Source of the DNA: Clostridium sartagoforme
GTDB lineage: Bacteria; Bacillota; Clostridia; Clostridiales; Clostridiaceae
Direction: 5' to 3'
Length of the DNA: 64,000 nt
Assembly (NCBI RefSeq): GCF_004794105.1
Contig: NZ_SRYR01000001.1
Span: 434,001 to 498,000 of the forward strand
Shown here: positions 55,775-64,000 of the stretch, in pieces
Layout: the number at the start of each line of letters is the position of its first letter
Position numbering within the stretch: position 1 is the first letter of the stretch
The notes under the pieces: model-generated
What the model was told of the DNA's origin: nothing
Seen by the model: the letters and a program-made list of their open reading frames with translations, nothing else
Database searches by the model: none
Made by a program: the position numbers and the translations under genes

Positions 55775-56513
55775 GGATAGAGTTTTAAAGTTTTTTAAAA
55801 GCTTATATGGAGCTATTATAATAATTGTTTTATGGTATTTATTAAGTTTAGGAATAGGAACTAATATGGTACCAACACCAAAGAGTACACTATTAGAGCT
55901 AATAAGACTTATGCAAAATGACTTTATATATCATATTTTATATAGTCTATATAGGATATTAGGAGCTATACTTATATCATTAATTATTGGAATTCCTTTT
56001 GGAATATTAATAGGTAGAAGCACACTTTTTGATAAAATAATATCTCCTATAGTTTACTTACTTTATCCAATACCTAAAATTGCTTTCTTACCAATATTTA
56101 TGGTTATGTTTGGTATAGGTGATAAATCAAAGATAATACTTATGGTTACTATTATAGTATTTCAAATATTAATAGTAACAAGAGATGCAGTAAATGAAAT
56201 AGATAATGATGTTTTAATATCTGCAAAGGTAATGAAGTTTAGTAAGGTAGATACTATAACAAAAGTAATATTACCTAGCATAGCCCCTAAGATTTTTTCA
56301 AGTCTACGAGTAAGTATAGGTATTGCTATTTCAGCTTTATTTTTCAGTGAAAACTATGCTACTAAATATGGACTAGGTTATTATATAATGAACTCTTGGT
56401 CAATGGTAGATTATAAGGGGATGTTTGCTGGAATCTTAGCTTTAAGTATAATGTCATTAATAATATTTAAGATAATAGATTTATTAGAGATAAAAATATG
56501 TCCTTGGAAATAA
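55767..56513 (+). CDS. ABC importer permease (SsuC/TauC-like)
   Basis: A 248-aa permease with about six transmembrane helices and a BPD EAA loop (SAKVMKFSKVDTITKVILPS). GTNMVPTPKSTLLELIRLM is the typical N-terminal region of sulfonate/nitrate-type permeases. It ends the three-gene operon, followed by a terminator. Confidence 0.9.
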   Translation: MIKDRVLKFFKSLYGAIIIIVLWYLLSLGIGTNMVPTPKSTLLELIRLMQNDFIYHILYSLYRILGAILISLIIGIPFGILIGRSTLFDKIISPIVYLLYPIPKIAFLPIFMVMFGIGDKSKIILMVTIIVFQILIVTRDAVNEIDNDVLISAKVMKFSKVDTITKVILPSIAPKIFSSLRVSIGIAISALFFSENYATKYGLGYYIMNSWSMVDYKGMFAGILALSIMSLIIFKIIDLLEIKICPWK

Positions 56514-56522
56514 TTTAAATAG

Positions 56523-56567
56523 AAGTCTGTATCAAGATTTATATAAGTAATGATACAGACTTTTTTT
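56523..56567 (+). terminator. Terminator of the ABC importer operon
   Basis: A perfect 12-bp stem AAGTCTGTATCA / TGATACAGACTT, then T7. Confidence 0.92.
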
Positions 56568-56689
56568 CTTATTAATAAAAAATTAGATATGAATTTAATT
56601 TTATTTTAAGGTTTGTGTGATAACATTTTATTAAGTAAAATATAAGTTGAAATAAAATTTTTATATTTTATTAAGTTAGGTTATATGAA

Positions 56690-56847
56690 GAGTATTTCAG
56701 TTATGTAATTACATAATGAACTTATATACAGATTAAAATTATATGATTTCAATTAATGTAACTTACTTTCAAAGCTATTTTTAATTTTGAATAGCATAAG
56801 TACTCAAAATACATATTAATTATTGAAATATATATAATACAATAAAT
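56690..56847 (+). repeat. Dispersed ~150-bp AT-rich repeat, copy B
   Basis: Homologous along its length to 49215-49372. It fills the gap directly upstream of the two-component operon starting at 56886, so any promoter of that operon must lie in or next to it. Confidence 0.7.
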
Positions 56848-56885
56848 CTAACTATAAAATTTAATGTTTTAATGGAGGTAATATA

Positions 56886-57557
56886 GTGAAACTACTTTTA
56901 GTTGAGGATGAAAAAGAATTATCTGAAGCATTAGTTGAGATATTAAGTAAAAATAAATATGTTGTAGATGCTGTGTATGATGGGGAAGATGGATTAAACT
57001 ACGCTTTAACTGATATTTATGATGTTATAGTTTTAGATATTATGATACCTAAGTTAAATGGGTTAAGTGTTTTAAAAGAATTAAGAAAAAAGGAAATAAC
57101 AACTCCAATAATTATGTTAACAGCTAAAAGCCAAATTGAAGATAGGGTTCAAGGACTAGATTTAGGTGCTGATGATTATTTAACTAAGCCTTTTGCAGCA
57201 GAGGAATTACTTGCAAGGCTTAGATCTATAACCAGAAGAAAAGGTAATGTTATAAATGATAATTATCTTTCTTATGGCGATGTTAGATTAGATTTAAATA
57301 CTTACGATTTAGAAGTAAAGGGAGAATCTATAAGACTAACCCTTAAAGAATTTGAAATAATAAAGTATTTTATGGAGAGACCTAAGGTTGTAGTTAGTAA
57401 GGATGATTTAATCACTAAGCTTTGGGGCTTCGATGCAGAAATAGAGTACAATAATATAGAAGTATATATTTCTTTTATTAGAAAAAAACTTCAGCATTTA
57501 AATTCAAGAGTAAATATAGTTACTATAAGAGGTGTAGGATATAGGATGGAGGAGTAG
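56886..57557 (+). CDS. OmpR/PhoB-family response regulator
   Basis: A 223-aa regulator: receiver domain with D51 in VLDIMIPK, LTKPFAAEELLARL, and a C-terminal winged helix (about 128-223) ending IVTIRGVGYRMEE. GTG start 6 nt after GGAGG. The kinase begins 1 bp after its stop. Confidence 0.93.
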   Translation: MKLLLVEDEKELSEALVEILSKNKYVVDAVYDGEDGLNYALTDIYDVIVLDIMIPKLNGLSVLKELRKKEITTPIIMLTAKSQIEDRVQGLDLGADDYLTKPFAAEELLARLRSITRRKGNVINDNYLSYGDVRLDLNTYDLEVKGESIRLTLKEFEIIKYFMERPKVVVSKDDLITKLWGFDAEIEYNNIEVYISFIRKKLQHLNSRVNIVTIRGVGYRMEE

Positions 57558-57558
57558 T

Positions 57559-58755
57559 ATGTTTGAAAAGTTAAAAAGGAAGTTTATTTTCATAAATATG
57601 ACTCTTCTAACATTAGTTTTTATTCTTATTTTTGGAACTATATACTTAACTACTGCAGCAAATATGGATAGAGAGTTAGAAGGAGATTTAAAAGGTGCAA
57701 TTCAAAATCCTAGGAAGCCTGGTCCGAATTTTAAAAATGGAAATAGTATAATTATAGATTTAGATTCAGAAAATAATGTGGCAAATGTAACTACAAATAT
57801 AGAAATAGATAATACCGTATTAGAAGAATCTATATATTCTATACTTAAAAATGAAAATAAGATTGATAAAATTGATATATCTGGAAGTAGCTATGGATAT
57901 TTAAAAGAACATACTCCAAAGGGGTTAAAGATTGCATTAATAAGTAGAGAGCTTCAAATTAATATGCTAAATAATTTACTAAAAGTTTTTTTGATAGTAG
58001 GTAGCATTAGTTTGTTTTTACTTTTTTACATAAGTGTTTATTTAACTAATAAAACTATTAAGCCAATAAAGGAAAGCTTTGAAAAGCAGAAGCAATTTAT
58101 AGCAGATGCATCTCATGAATTAAAAACTCCTCTAGCTATAATTAGGACTAATACATCAGTAATAACATCTAATAAAGATAAAACTGTAGATAGTCAAATT
58201 AAGTGGATAAATTATATTAGTAACCAAGTAGATAGAATGGCTAAGTTAATAGATGATATGCTATCTTTAACAAAGCTAGATAGCAATAAAGTTATGGAAG
58301 AAAAATCTAGTTTTGATTTGAGCAAAGTCTTAGATAGCATATTACTAGGCTTTGAAGCAGTGGTTTTTGAGAATAATATTATTTTAGAAACAGAAATACA
58401 AAAGAATGTAGATTTGAAAGCTAAAAAGGAAGAAATAAAAAAACTATGTAGTATATTACTAGATAATGCATTAAAGTACACTAATTCTGGTGGAAGAATA
58501 GATGTAATATTATATGAAGACAAGAATAAGGTTTATCTTAAGGTTAAAAACACTGGAGATGGAATTAAGAAAGAGGATTTAGAGAAGATATTTGAAAGGT
58601 TCTATAGGATAGATACTTCAAGAGCAAGGGAAACTGGTGGATATGGATTAGGATTATCTATAGCTAAATCAATAGTTGAAAGTCATAATGGTAAAATATA
58701 TGCTGAAAGTAATATTGGAAAAGATACTACTTTTATAGTTGAATTTACTCTTTAA
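57559..58755 (+). CDS. Sensor histidine kinase
   Basis: A 398-aa kinase: TM1 (about 11-32), extracytoplasmic sensor (about 33-135), TM2 (about 140-163), HisKA with ASHELKTPLAI (H186), N-box ILLDNALKYT, G1 NTGDGIKK, F-box FERFYRIDTSR and G2 GGYGLGLSIAKSIVESHNG. It pairs with the regulator upstream. Ligand unknown. Confidence 0.93.
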   Translation: MFEKLKRKFIFINMTLLTLVFILIFGTIYLTTAANMDRELEGDLKGAIQNPRKPGPNFKNGNSIIIDLDSENNVANVTTNIEIDNTVLEESIYSILKNENKIDKIDISGSSYGYLKEHTPKGLKIALISRELQINMLNNLLKVFLIVGSISLFLLFYISVYLTNKTIKPIKESFEKQKQFIADASHELKTPLAIIRTNTSVITSNKDKTVDSQIKWINYISNQVDRMAKLIDDMLSLTKLDSNKVMEEKSSFDLSKVLDSILLGFEAVVFENNIILETEIQKNVDLKAKKEEIKKLCSILLDNALKYTNSGGRIDVILYEDKNKVYLKVKNTGDGIKKEDLEKIFERFYRIDTSRARETGGYGLGLSIAKSIVESHNGKIYAESNIGKDTTFIVEFTL

Positions 58756-58819
58756 TAAAATTATTAAGGCCAAGGTGCTAATTATTTTGAGGTGAACTTA
58801 TTATAATAAAGAAATAAAT

Positions 58820-58852
58820 TTATCTATAGTGGCATTTAAACACCATAGATAA
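58820..58852 (+). other. Intergenic hairpin after the kinase gene
   Basis: TTATCTAT-GTG pairs with CAC-ATAGATAA with single-base bulges; no T-run follows, so terminator function is doubtful. Confidence 0.35.
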
Positions 58853-58907
58853 TAGGGATAACAGTTATAGATATTCATAAAGAGGATAAAATAGGGAGAG
58901 AGTAATT

Positions 58908-59132
58908 ATGAATGACAGAGAATATATAGAAAAAGAAGCAAGGACACTTTATAAATATATAGTTGAAGACAATGAGAAGTTTGATAATAATAAACAGCTA
59001 TATGCAAGAATATTAAACAACATTAGGAGTACAGCTCAATGTGATATTGGTGGAATTGAAACACTAGATTTATCATTAAGTGAAATAAAAGAAATTATTA
59101 AAGCTGTAATAGAAAACTATGAAGAAAGATGA
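58908..59132 (+). CDS. Hypothetical protein, 74 aa
   Basis: A small helical, acidic protein (MNDREYIEKEARTLYKYI; LDLSLSEIKEIIKAVIENY). GGGAGAG precedes the ATG. The last 14 bp overlap the longest frame of the phosphodiesterase gene, so the two are likely co-expressed. No known family. Confidence 0.68.
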   Translation: MNDREYIEKEARTLYKYIVEDNEKFDNNKQLYARILNNIRSTAQCDIGGIETLDLSLSEIKEIIKAVIENYEER

Positions 59133-59139
59133 TATCTGT

Positions 59140-59592
59140 ATGAAAATAGGAATTATTTCTGATACACATAACTTATTAAGAGAAGAAGTTATACATAATC
59201 TAGAGAGTTGTAATCTAATTATACATGCTGGGGATATATGTAATAAAGATATATTAGAAAGATTAAATAATATAGCTACCACTGTGGCTGTAAAAGGAAA
59301 TAATGACAAAGGGGATCTTGAGGATATATTAAAGGAAGATGAGATAGTTGAAATAGAGGGAAAAAGAATATATATAGTCCATGAAAAGAATAATATGGGA
59401 ATTAATTTAGAAGAGGTTGATATTGTAATATATGGACATTCTCATAAATATAACTTAGAAATTGAGAATAATATTATATATGTTAATCCTGGAAGTTGTG
59501 GAAAAAGAAGATTTTCATTATCTTTAACAATGGCTATTATGAATATTGAAAATGGAAAAATAGATATAAAAAAAATCAATATAAATAGTTAA
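59140..59592 (+). CDS. YfcE/MJ0936-type metallophosphoesterase
   Basis: A 150-aa calcineurin-like phosphodiesterase: motifs GIISDTHN (Asp, His), HAGDI (Asp), KGNND (Asn), VHEKN (where the family has H-G), YGHSHK (His, His) and NPGSCGKRR. The third-last motif has E-K in place of the usual H-G-x, a possible departure from the family. A longer frame begins at 59119, but MKIGIISDTH is the normal family start. Confidence 0.85.
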   Translation: MKIGIISDTHNLLREEVIHNLESCNLIIHAGDICNKDILERLNNIATTVAVKGNNDKGDLEDILKEDEIVEIEGKRIYIVHEKNNMGINLEEVDIVIYGHSHKYNLEIENNIIYVNPGSCGKRRFSLSLTMAIMNIENGKIDIKKININS

Positions 59593-59766
59593 AACATACA
59601 TATATTGCAGATTTTAAGCATTATATATAGTAAAGAGAGATTTTAATATTATTTATAATATAATAATATTAAATTGATAAAATTATATTTACGTTGTGGA
59701 AAAATAAGGAAAAATAATTTATGGTACACAAGTAATAACTGTAACAAATATTATGGAGGGGATGGT

Positions 59767-60531
59767 ATGGTATTATCAACTAATCCGGCAGTTAGACTAT
59801 ACGAAATTTTAAGTAAATCAAAAGAATTTTGTAGTAACCATAGTAATAAACAAAGTAGGTCTAGATCAGTAGCATCAGTACTTTCTAAAGTTTTTGATAT
59901 AGATAAAAATGATGATGAAAAAATATTTAAAGCTGTAATTCAAATAATAGGAATAATAGAAAATATAAAAAAACAAATTAATAAAATTGAAAGTAATTCA
60001 AAAGAGGAACTTATTATATCTTTAACTAATTTTGAGAAGAGGATTATGTCAATAGAGTTAGAGGAAGAAATGCACAAATTAGATATTATAATAACAAATG
60101 AAATATTAATATCTATTAATGGATTAGCTTTAGCTCTAGATGTATGTAATCAATACAAAAATATTGAGGAAGAAAATTTAATTAACTTTAAAGAAAAGAT
60201 AGAAATGTTAATAGCAGATTTAAGAGAATTAGAGGTAAATGAGGAACTAAAGTCATTTATTAATAATGTACTTTATGATTTATATTATAAAATAGATGAA
60301 TATAAGATGTACGGTATAGATGGATTAAAACTTTCCATTGAACAGGGGCTTGGAAGTATAATGCTTAATCAGAAGATCGGTGAAGAAGCTTCTAAAAACA
60401 GTGTATTTAAAGAAAATATTAAAAAGGTTCTAAGTTTACTTACAAGTATTAACACTACAATTTCCTTTGTTAAAAATATAATACCAATAGCACAAGGGGC
60501 TAATGAGATGGTAAATAGATTACTAGGATAG
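59767..60531 (+). CDS. Hypothetical helical protein, 254 aa
   Basis: A helical Ile/Glu/Lys-rich protein; no signal peptide. A mildly hydrophobic C-terminus (ISFVKNIIPIAQGANEM) may touch a membrane. N-terminus MVLSTNPAVRLYEILSKSKEF. ATGGAGGGG is spaced for the ATG at 59767; the upstream extension from 59674 lacks a ribosome site. I do not recognise the family. It is followed immediately by the dispersed repeat at 60532. Confidence 0.65.
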   Translation: MVLSTNPAVRLYEILSKSKEFCSNHSNKQSRSRSVASVLSKVFDIDKNDDEKIFKAVIQIIGIIENIKKQINKIESNSKEELIISLTNFEKRIMSIELEEEMHKLDIIITNEILISINGLALALDVCNQYKNIEEENLINFKEKIEMLIADLRELEVNEELKSFINNVLYDLYYKIDEYKMYGIDGLKLSIEQGLGSIMLNQKIGEEASKNSVFKENIKKVLSLLTSINTTISFVKNIIPIAQGANEMVNRLLG

Positions 60532-60682
60532 GGCTGTCGCACAAACAGCCTAAATTAAGAATTAAAAAATAAAAATGAAGAATTATTGATGTAATTCTTA
60601 AAGAATTATTGAAATTATTTTCTTTTAAAAACTCCTTCGGGAGTTTTTTTATTATTTATTCTTAATTTTTCATTGTGCGACA
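60532..60682. repeat. Composite inverted-repeat / terminator element
   Basis: Starts GGGCTGTCGCACAAACAGCC and ends TTTTTCATTGTGCGACA; inner arms TTAAGAATTAAAAAATAA and TTATTTATTCTTAA; centre GATGTAATT...AAAACTCCTTCGGGAGTTTT with a UUCG tetraloop and T-run (about 60629-60650). The outer arms match 15686-15736 and 27999-28027; the centre matches 20830-20895. It looks like a MITE-like element that also terminates transcription. Confidence 0.72.
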
Positions 60683-60691
60683 TTACTAATT

Positions 60692-60817
60692 TTATTTATA
60701 TGTAGTATTTGGAGAAGGTTCATTTTCCCCAAAAGGAGTTTTTTCATTAGTTTTATTTCTTACATTTTCTTTATACTTCGGAGAAGTTGGATTACTATTA
60801 TTTTTCTTATTACTCAT
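60692..60817 (-). CDS. Small hydrophilic Asn/Lys-rich protein, 41 aa
   Basis: MSNKKNNSNPTSPKYKENVR, then NKTNEKTPFGENEPSPNTTYK. GGAGG lies 8 nt before the ATG on the minus strand. Highly polar and without predicted structure, in the style of minor spore proteins; no family can be assigned. Confidence 0.55.
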   Translation of the reverse strand: MSNKKNNSNPTSPKYKENVRNKTNEKTPFGENEPSPNTTYK

Positions 60818-61247
60818 TTGAAATGCCTCCTTAATAGATAGATATCATTATTTAGACTTTCCCAATTACAAAAAAATATTTAATAATTTTAATAAAATAA
60901 ATTTATACAATATAAAATTAATAAATAAGTTGTAATTATAATAATTTTATAGTAATTATAAAGATAAAAACTCAGATTTTAAATATCTCACTTAATGAAG
61001 TGAAGTAAAATTAAAATCTGAGTTTATTAGTTTAAAATAATAATATATATTTTTAATTAATAATCGACATCTATAGTTTTATATCATTATAAATTAAGAA
61101 TAATTCTTTAGTAAATTATCTAAATTGAAAGAATCGATCTTTTAATTTAAGTATAAGTTGTTTATATAACTTCATATATTAATTATTTTCACCATAAAAT
61201 AGAACTTCATAAAATGTAAAAATTTAATTACAACTTATATAGCAAAT
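60818..61247. other. Intergenic region around a long hairpin
   Basis: Apart from the hairpin at 60968-61025, it holds only AT-rich sequence with several AATTACAACTTATA-like pieces (61220 and, inverted, 60925) that may be remnants of the dispersed repeat. Confidence 0.35.
60968..61025. terminator. Long two-part hairpin between minus-strand genes
   Basis: A perfect 15-bp outer stem AAACTCAGATTTTAA / TTAAAATCTGAGTTT plus an inner CACTT-AATG-AAGTG hairpin. It would stop transcription coming from the EamA gene. Confidence 0.65.
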
Positions 61248-61661
61248 TTAAAGAATTAATATAAATGTGCCAATAGTAATAAATATTCCACCTACTACTG
61301 TTTTAATAGTAACAGCTTCTTTTAATATTACAAATGCAAGTACCATAGTAATTACAACACTGAATTTGTCTATTGGAACTACTTTTGAAGCATCACCCAT
61401 TTGAAGTGCCTTATAATAAAATAGCCAAGATAAACCAGTTGCTATACCTGATAATATTAAGAATATCCAGCTTTTTTGAGTAATATTGCCAATTTGATTT
61501 ATACTGCCATTTATCAATACTATTCCCCAAGCCATAACTAGAACTACAACTGTTCTAATAGCAGTAGCTAAATTTGAGTTTATGTTTTCAATACCAATTT
61601 TAGCTAAAATTGAAGTGAGTGCAGCAAAGAGAGCTGATAATAAAGCATAGATTACCCACAT
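61248..61661 (-). CDS. EamA-domain half-size transporter (DMT superfamily)
   Basis: A 137-aa protein with five hydrophobic segments making a single EamA unit: WVIYALLSALFAALTSILAK at the N-terminus, then SWLFYYKALQMGDASKVVPI and VVGGIFITIGTFILIL. Many DMT carriers have two such units; half-size forms work as dimers. AAAGGGGTGA is spaced for the ATG at 61661; the longer frame from 61712 is rejected. Substrate unknown. Confidence 0.87.
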   Translation of the reverse strand: MWVIYALLSALFAALTSILAKIGIENINSNLATAIRTVVVLVMAWGIVLINGSINQIGNITQKSWIFLILSGIATGLSWLFYYKALQMGDASKVVPIDKFSVVITMVLAFVILKEAVTIKTVVGGIFITIGTFILIL

Positions 61662-61834
61662 ATTTGTCACCCCTTTAAGATTAATTTTCTTAAACAATAT
61701 TATTTCCTCCATTTAAATGTAGTCGTTATTATTATATAATATTCTTCCATATTTTAAAAGGTTGATTGTAAAGGTGTTTTTTATAAAAGATATAATTTTG
61801 TAAAAAGCATGTTATAATTTTAATAGACAGTAAA

Positions 61835-61910
61835 TCACTTCAATTGAAAGCATATATTATTTAATTTGTATATAAGTTCAACATGAAATTTAATATCTAA
61901 AATATTTCAC
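61835..61910 (-). repeat. Dispersed AT-rich repeat, inverted partial copy C
   Basis: On the minus strand it reads GAAATATTTTAG, then CTTATATACAAATTAAAT and ATATGCTTTCAATTGA, aligning with the first half of copies A and B. It lies 75 bp upstream of the two-component operon at 61985. The rest of 61662-61984 shows no gene. Confidence 0.6.
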
Positions 61911-61984
61911 AGATGAACTAATAAAATAATGTAAAGACGGTATTACAACTTATATATGTAAATACTATTAGAGGAAGGTGACAT

Positions 61985-62659
61985 ATGGGTACAAAAAGGA
62001 TTTTTATTATAGAAGATGAAGAAAAAATAAGAAATGAGCTAAGCACATTTTTAAATAAATATGGATACATAACTAGTTATTCAGTAGATTTTGAAAATAT
62101 AGTAGAAGAAGCTTTAAAATCTAAGTGTAATTTAATTTTATTAGATATAAATTTACCGTATTATGATGGATATTATATATGTAGAGAAATAAGGAAGAAA
62201 AGTGATGTTCCAATAATAGTAGTAACTAGCAGGGATAGTGAAGTTGATGAGCTTATGAGTATGAATTTAGGAGCAGATGATTTTATAACTAAGCCATATA
62301 ATACTCAAATACTTTTAGCTAGAATTTCATCTATTTTAAGGAGAAGTTATAATAGTGTAGATTTAGATATTTTAGAATACAAGGAGCTTAAACATAATTT
62401 ATCTACTAGTGAAGCTAGCTATAAAGATAAAAAGACTGAACTTAGTAAGAATGAAAGCAGAATATTGAATGTTCTTATAAAAAATAATGGAAAGATAGTT
62501 TCTAGAAATGAAATTATTGAAGCCTTATGGGAATCAGATGAATTTGTAGATGATAATACTCTAACCGTTAATATAAATAGGCTTAGAAAGAAACTCGAAG
62601 AAATTGGAGCTAATGACTTTTTAAAAACTAAGAGAGGTCAAGGTTATATTTTAATATGA
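61985..62659 (+). CDS. Response regulator, BceR-like
   Basis: A 224-aa OmpR-family regulator: receiver domain with D54 in LLDINLPYYDGYYICREIR (a BceR-type sequence) and winged-helix output domain ending KTKRGQGYILI. GAGGAAGGTG before the ATG. Overlaps the kinase by 4 bp. Confidence 0.92.
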   Translation: MGTKRIFIIEDEEKIRNELSTFLNKYGYITSYSVDFENIVEEALKSKCNLILLDINLPYYDGYYICREIRKKSDVPIIVVTSRDSEVDELMSMNLGADDFITKPYNTQILLARISSILRRSYNSVDLDILEYKELKHNLSTSEASYKDKKTELSKNESRILNVLIKNNGKIVSRNEIIEALWESDEFVDDNTLTVNINRLRKKLEEIGANDFLKTKRGQGYILI

Positions 62660-63678
62660 ATGTAGTAGATTTTTTTAAAGAAAGATTTTTATTTTTAATT
62701 TTAAGTCTAGCTACACTAGGATTTTCATTTCTACTTCTTTTTTATCTAGAGGTAGATTTATATGCAATTATATTTATTACTTTATTAAATTTAATAAGCA
62801 TCTTAACTTATCATATATATGATTATTTTAATAAGAAGAAGTATTATGATGAATTAATGTCTAATCTAGATGCATTAGATAAAAAATACTTAATTTCTGA
62901 TGTGATGGAGGAAGGAAGTTTTATAGAGAGTAGATTAATATATCAGATAATAAATGAAACTACTAAATCCATGAAAGACGATATTTCAGATCTTAAAATT
63001 AATAATAAAGAGTATAGGGAATATATTGAACTTTGGGTACATGAAGTAAAAACACCTATTTCAAGTTGCAAACTTATTATAGAAAATAATAAATCAGATT
63101 TAACGAATAGCATTAATGAAGAAGTTAATAAAGTTGAAAATTATATTGAGCAAGCTCTTTTTTATGCAAGAAGTAATGCTCTTGAGAAGGATTATATTAT
63201 TAAGGAACTTAATCTTAAAAATATTATAAATAAGGTTGTAAGAAGGAATTCAAAGGTATTAATCCAAGAAAAAATTAAGATAGAGGCTATTGATTTAGAT
63301 AAAACTATTTATACAGATAGTAAATGGATAGAATTTATTATAAATCAAGTATTAAATAACTCTATAAAGTATATGGATTATAATAAAAATCAAAATAAAA
63401 TAAAGTTCTATACTAGAGAAATAGGTGAAAATATAGTTTTATATATTGAGGATTCAGGAATAGGAATGAATGAAAAAGATGTAGTAAAGGCCTTTGATAA
63501 AGGATATACAGGAGAAAATGGTAGAAGGTTTAGTAAGTCTACGGGGATAGGCTTATATCTATGTAGAAAGTTAGCTTCAAAACTTGGGCTTGGAATTAAT
63601 TTAGAATCAGAAGTTAATAAAGGTACAAAGGTTGCAATTATTTTTCCTATAAATAAATATCTTATAGAGATGCAATAA
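62656..63678 (+). CDS. Intramembrane-sensing histidine kinase, BceS-like
   Basis: A 340-aa kinase with two closely spaced transmembrane helices (about 11-31, 36-55) and almost no external loop, the hallmark of BceS-type kinases that sense antimicrobial peptides through a BceAB ABC transporter. HisKA WVHEVKTPISS (H129), N-box IINQVLNNSIKYM, G1 EDSGIGMNEKD, G2 STGIGLYLCRKLASKLG. No BceAB genes are in view; the next gene is a GNAT. Confidence 0.9.
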   Translation: MNVVDFFKERFLFLILSLATLGFSFLLLFYLEVDLYAIIFITLLNLISILTYHIYDYFNKKKYYDELMSNLDALDKKYLISDVMEEGSFIESRLIYQIINETTKSMKDDISDLKINNKEYREYIELWVHEVKTPISSCKLIIENNKSDLTNSINEEVNKVENYIEQALFYARSNALEKDYIIKELNLKNIINKVVRRNSKVLIQEKIKIEAIDLDKTIYTDSKWIEFIINQVLNNSIKYMDYNKNQNKIKFYTREIGENIVLYIEDSGIGMNEKDVVKAFDKGYTGENGRRFSKSTGIGLYLCRKLASKLGLGINLESEVNKGTKVAIIFPINKYLIEMQ

Positions 63679-63704
63679 AATAATTTAGGTTAAGGATAAA
63701 TATT

Positions 63705-64000
63705 ATGAAAATAAGAAGATATAAATCAGTAGATTTTAATGAAATTGCAGAGTTATTTTATAATACAGTTCATTTAATTAATATAAAAGATTACTCAAAA
63801 GAACAAGTTAATGTATGGGCAACTGGAGAATTAGATTATGAAAAATGGAATAGATCTTTAGAAGAACATTATTCTGTAGTAGCAATAGAAAATGAAATAA
63901 TCATTGGATTTGGTGATATAGATGATACTGGATATTTAGATAGGCTTTATGTACATAAGGATTATCAGGGAAGAGGGGTTGGAACTTTCATTTGTAATGA
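63705..64000 (+). CDS. GNAT-family N-acetyltransferase (3' end outside window)
   Basis: The open frame begins MKIRRYKSVDFNEIAELFYN and continues to the window edge. GNAT features are the N-terminal helix region (AELFYNTVHLINIKDYS), the beta4 strand (YLDRLYVHKDYQ) and the acetyl-CoA loop QGRGVG. AAGGA precedes the ATG. Acceptor substrate unknown; the C-terminus is not visible. Confidence 0.88.
   Translation, partial: MKIRRYKSVDFNEIAELFYNTVHLINIKDYSKEQVNVWATGELDYEKWNRSLEEHYSVVAIENEIIIGFGDIDDTGYLDRLYVHKDYQGRGVGTFICN

Overview
The window looks like a chromosomal segment of a Clostridium sensu stricto (cluster I) species. The DNA is very AT-rich, Shine-Dalgarno sites are strong and purine-rich, and the gene content is anaerobic and spore-former-like: class III ribonucleotide reductase, a Spo0E-like phosphatase, a YtaF-like sporulation membrane protein, HprK, GGGtGRT, and LPXTG surface proteins. 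The exact species cannot be fixed from the sequence alone. There is no rRNA operon, CRISPR array, prophage or intact insertion sequence; one tRNA-Leu and one probable 6S RNA are present.

Region by region: (1) 1-1349, the 3' part of nrdD with nrdG; then a DAACS symporter on the opposite strand. (2) 3085-15678, two giant sortase-anchored surface enzymes: a 2080-aa amylopullulanase with a perfect CcpA (cre) site upstream, and a 1963-aa protein joining LTD, PHP, OB-fold and 5'-nucleotidase modules, with an 11-bp-phased Pho-box-like array upstream. (3) 15774-20751, YtaF, two small acidic proteins, 6S RNA, Spo0E-like, YnzC, HprK and an M18 aminopeptidase. (4) 20995-22214, a lone holin under a promoter with an inverted repeat, and a PHP phosphoesterase. 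(5) 22397-27994, a folate/p-aminobenzoate operon (pabA-pabB-[structured element]-pabC-folE-HD hydrolase-folP-folBK). (6) 28027-36389, a lipoprotein, a short pyruvate-kinase-like protein with a coupled 32-aa membrane peptide, an orphan cytosolic histidine kinase, a PEKE-repeat protein, a broken secreted-protein gene, a chemoreceptor-like protein and a PF04020 membrane protein. (7) 36578-38608, tRNA-Leu and the NifU-like/GGGtGRT pair. (8) 39263-44953, an oppABCDF oligopeptide importer. (9) 44976-50659, small membrane proteins, a LysR/YeiH pair, eukaryote-type NADP isocitrate dehydrogenase and a VTT-domain protein. (10) 50933-64000, three two-component systems, an SsuABC-type ABC importer, a YfcE-type phosphodiesterase, unknown genes, an EamA half-transporter and a partial GNAT.

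Themes: nutrient scavenging at the cell surface (alpha-glucans under carbon catabolite control, nucleic acids and nucleotides probably under phosphate control, peptides via Opp), de novo folate synthesis with an HD hydrolase that could fill the missing pyrophosphatase step, and dense signalling (three kinase/regulator pairs plus one orphan kinase).

Less explained items: the poorly characterised GGGtGRT/NifU-like pair; the palindromic structured element at 24361-24498 with a partial second copy at 30346; a dispersed ~150-bp AT-rich repeat, one copy of which is directly upstream of one two-component operon with an inverted partial copy upstream of another; and a terminator-bearing repeat family built on TGTCGCACAA and GATGTAATT modules.
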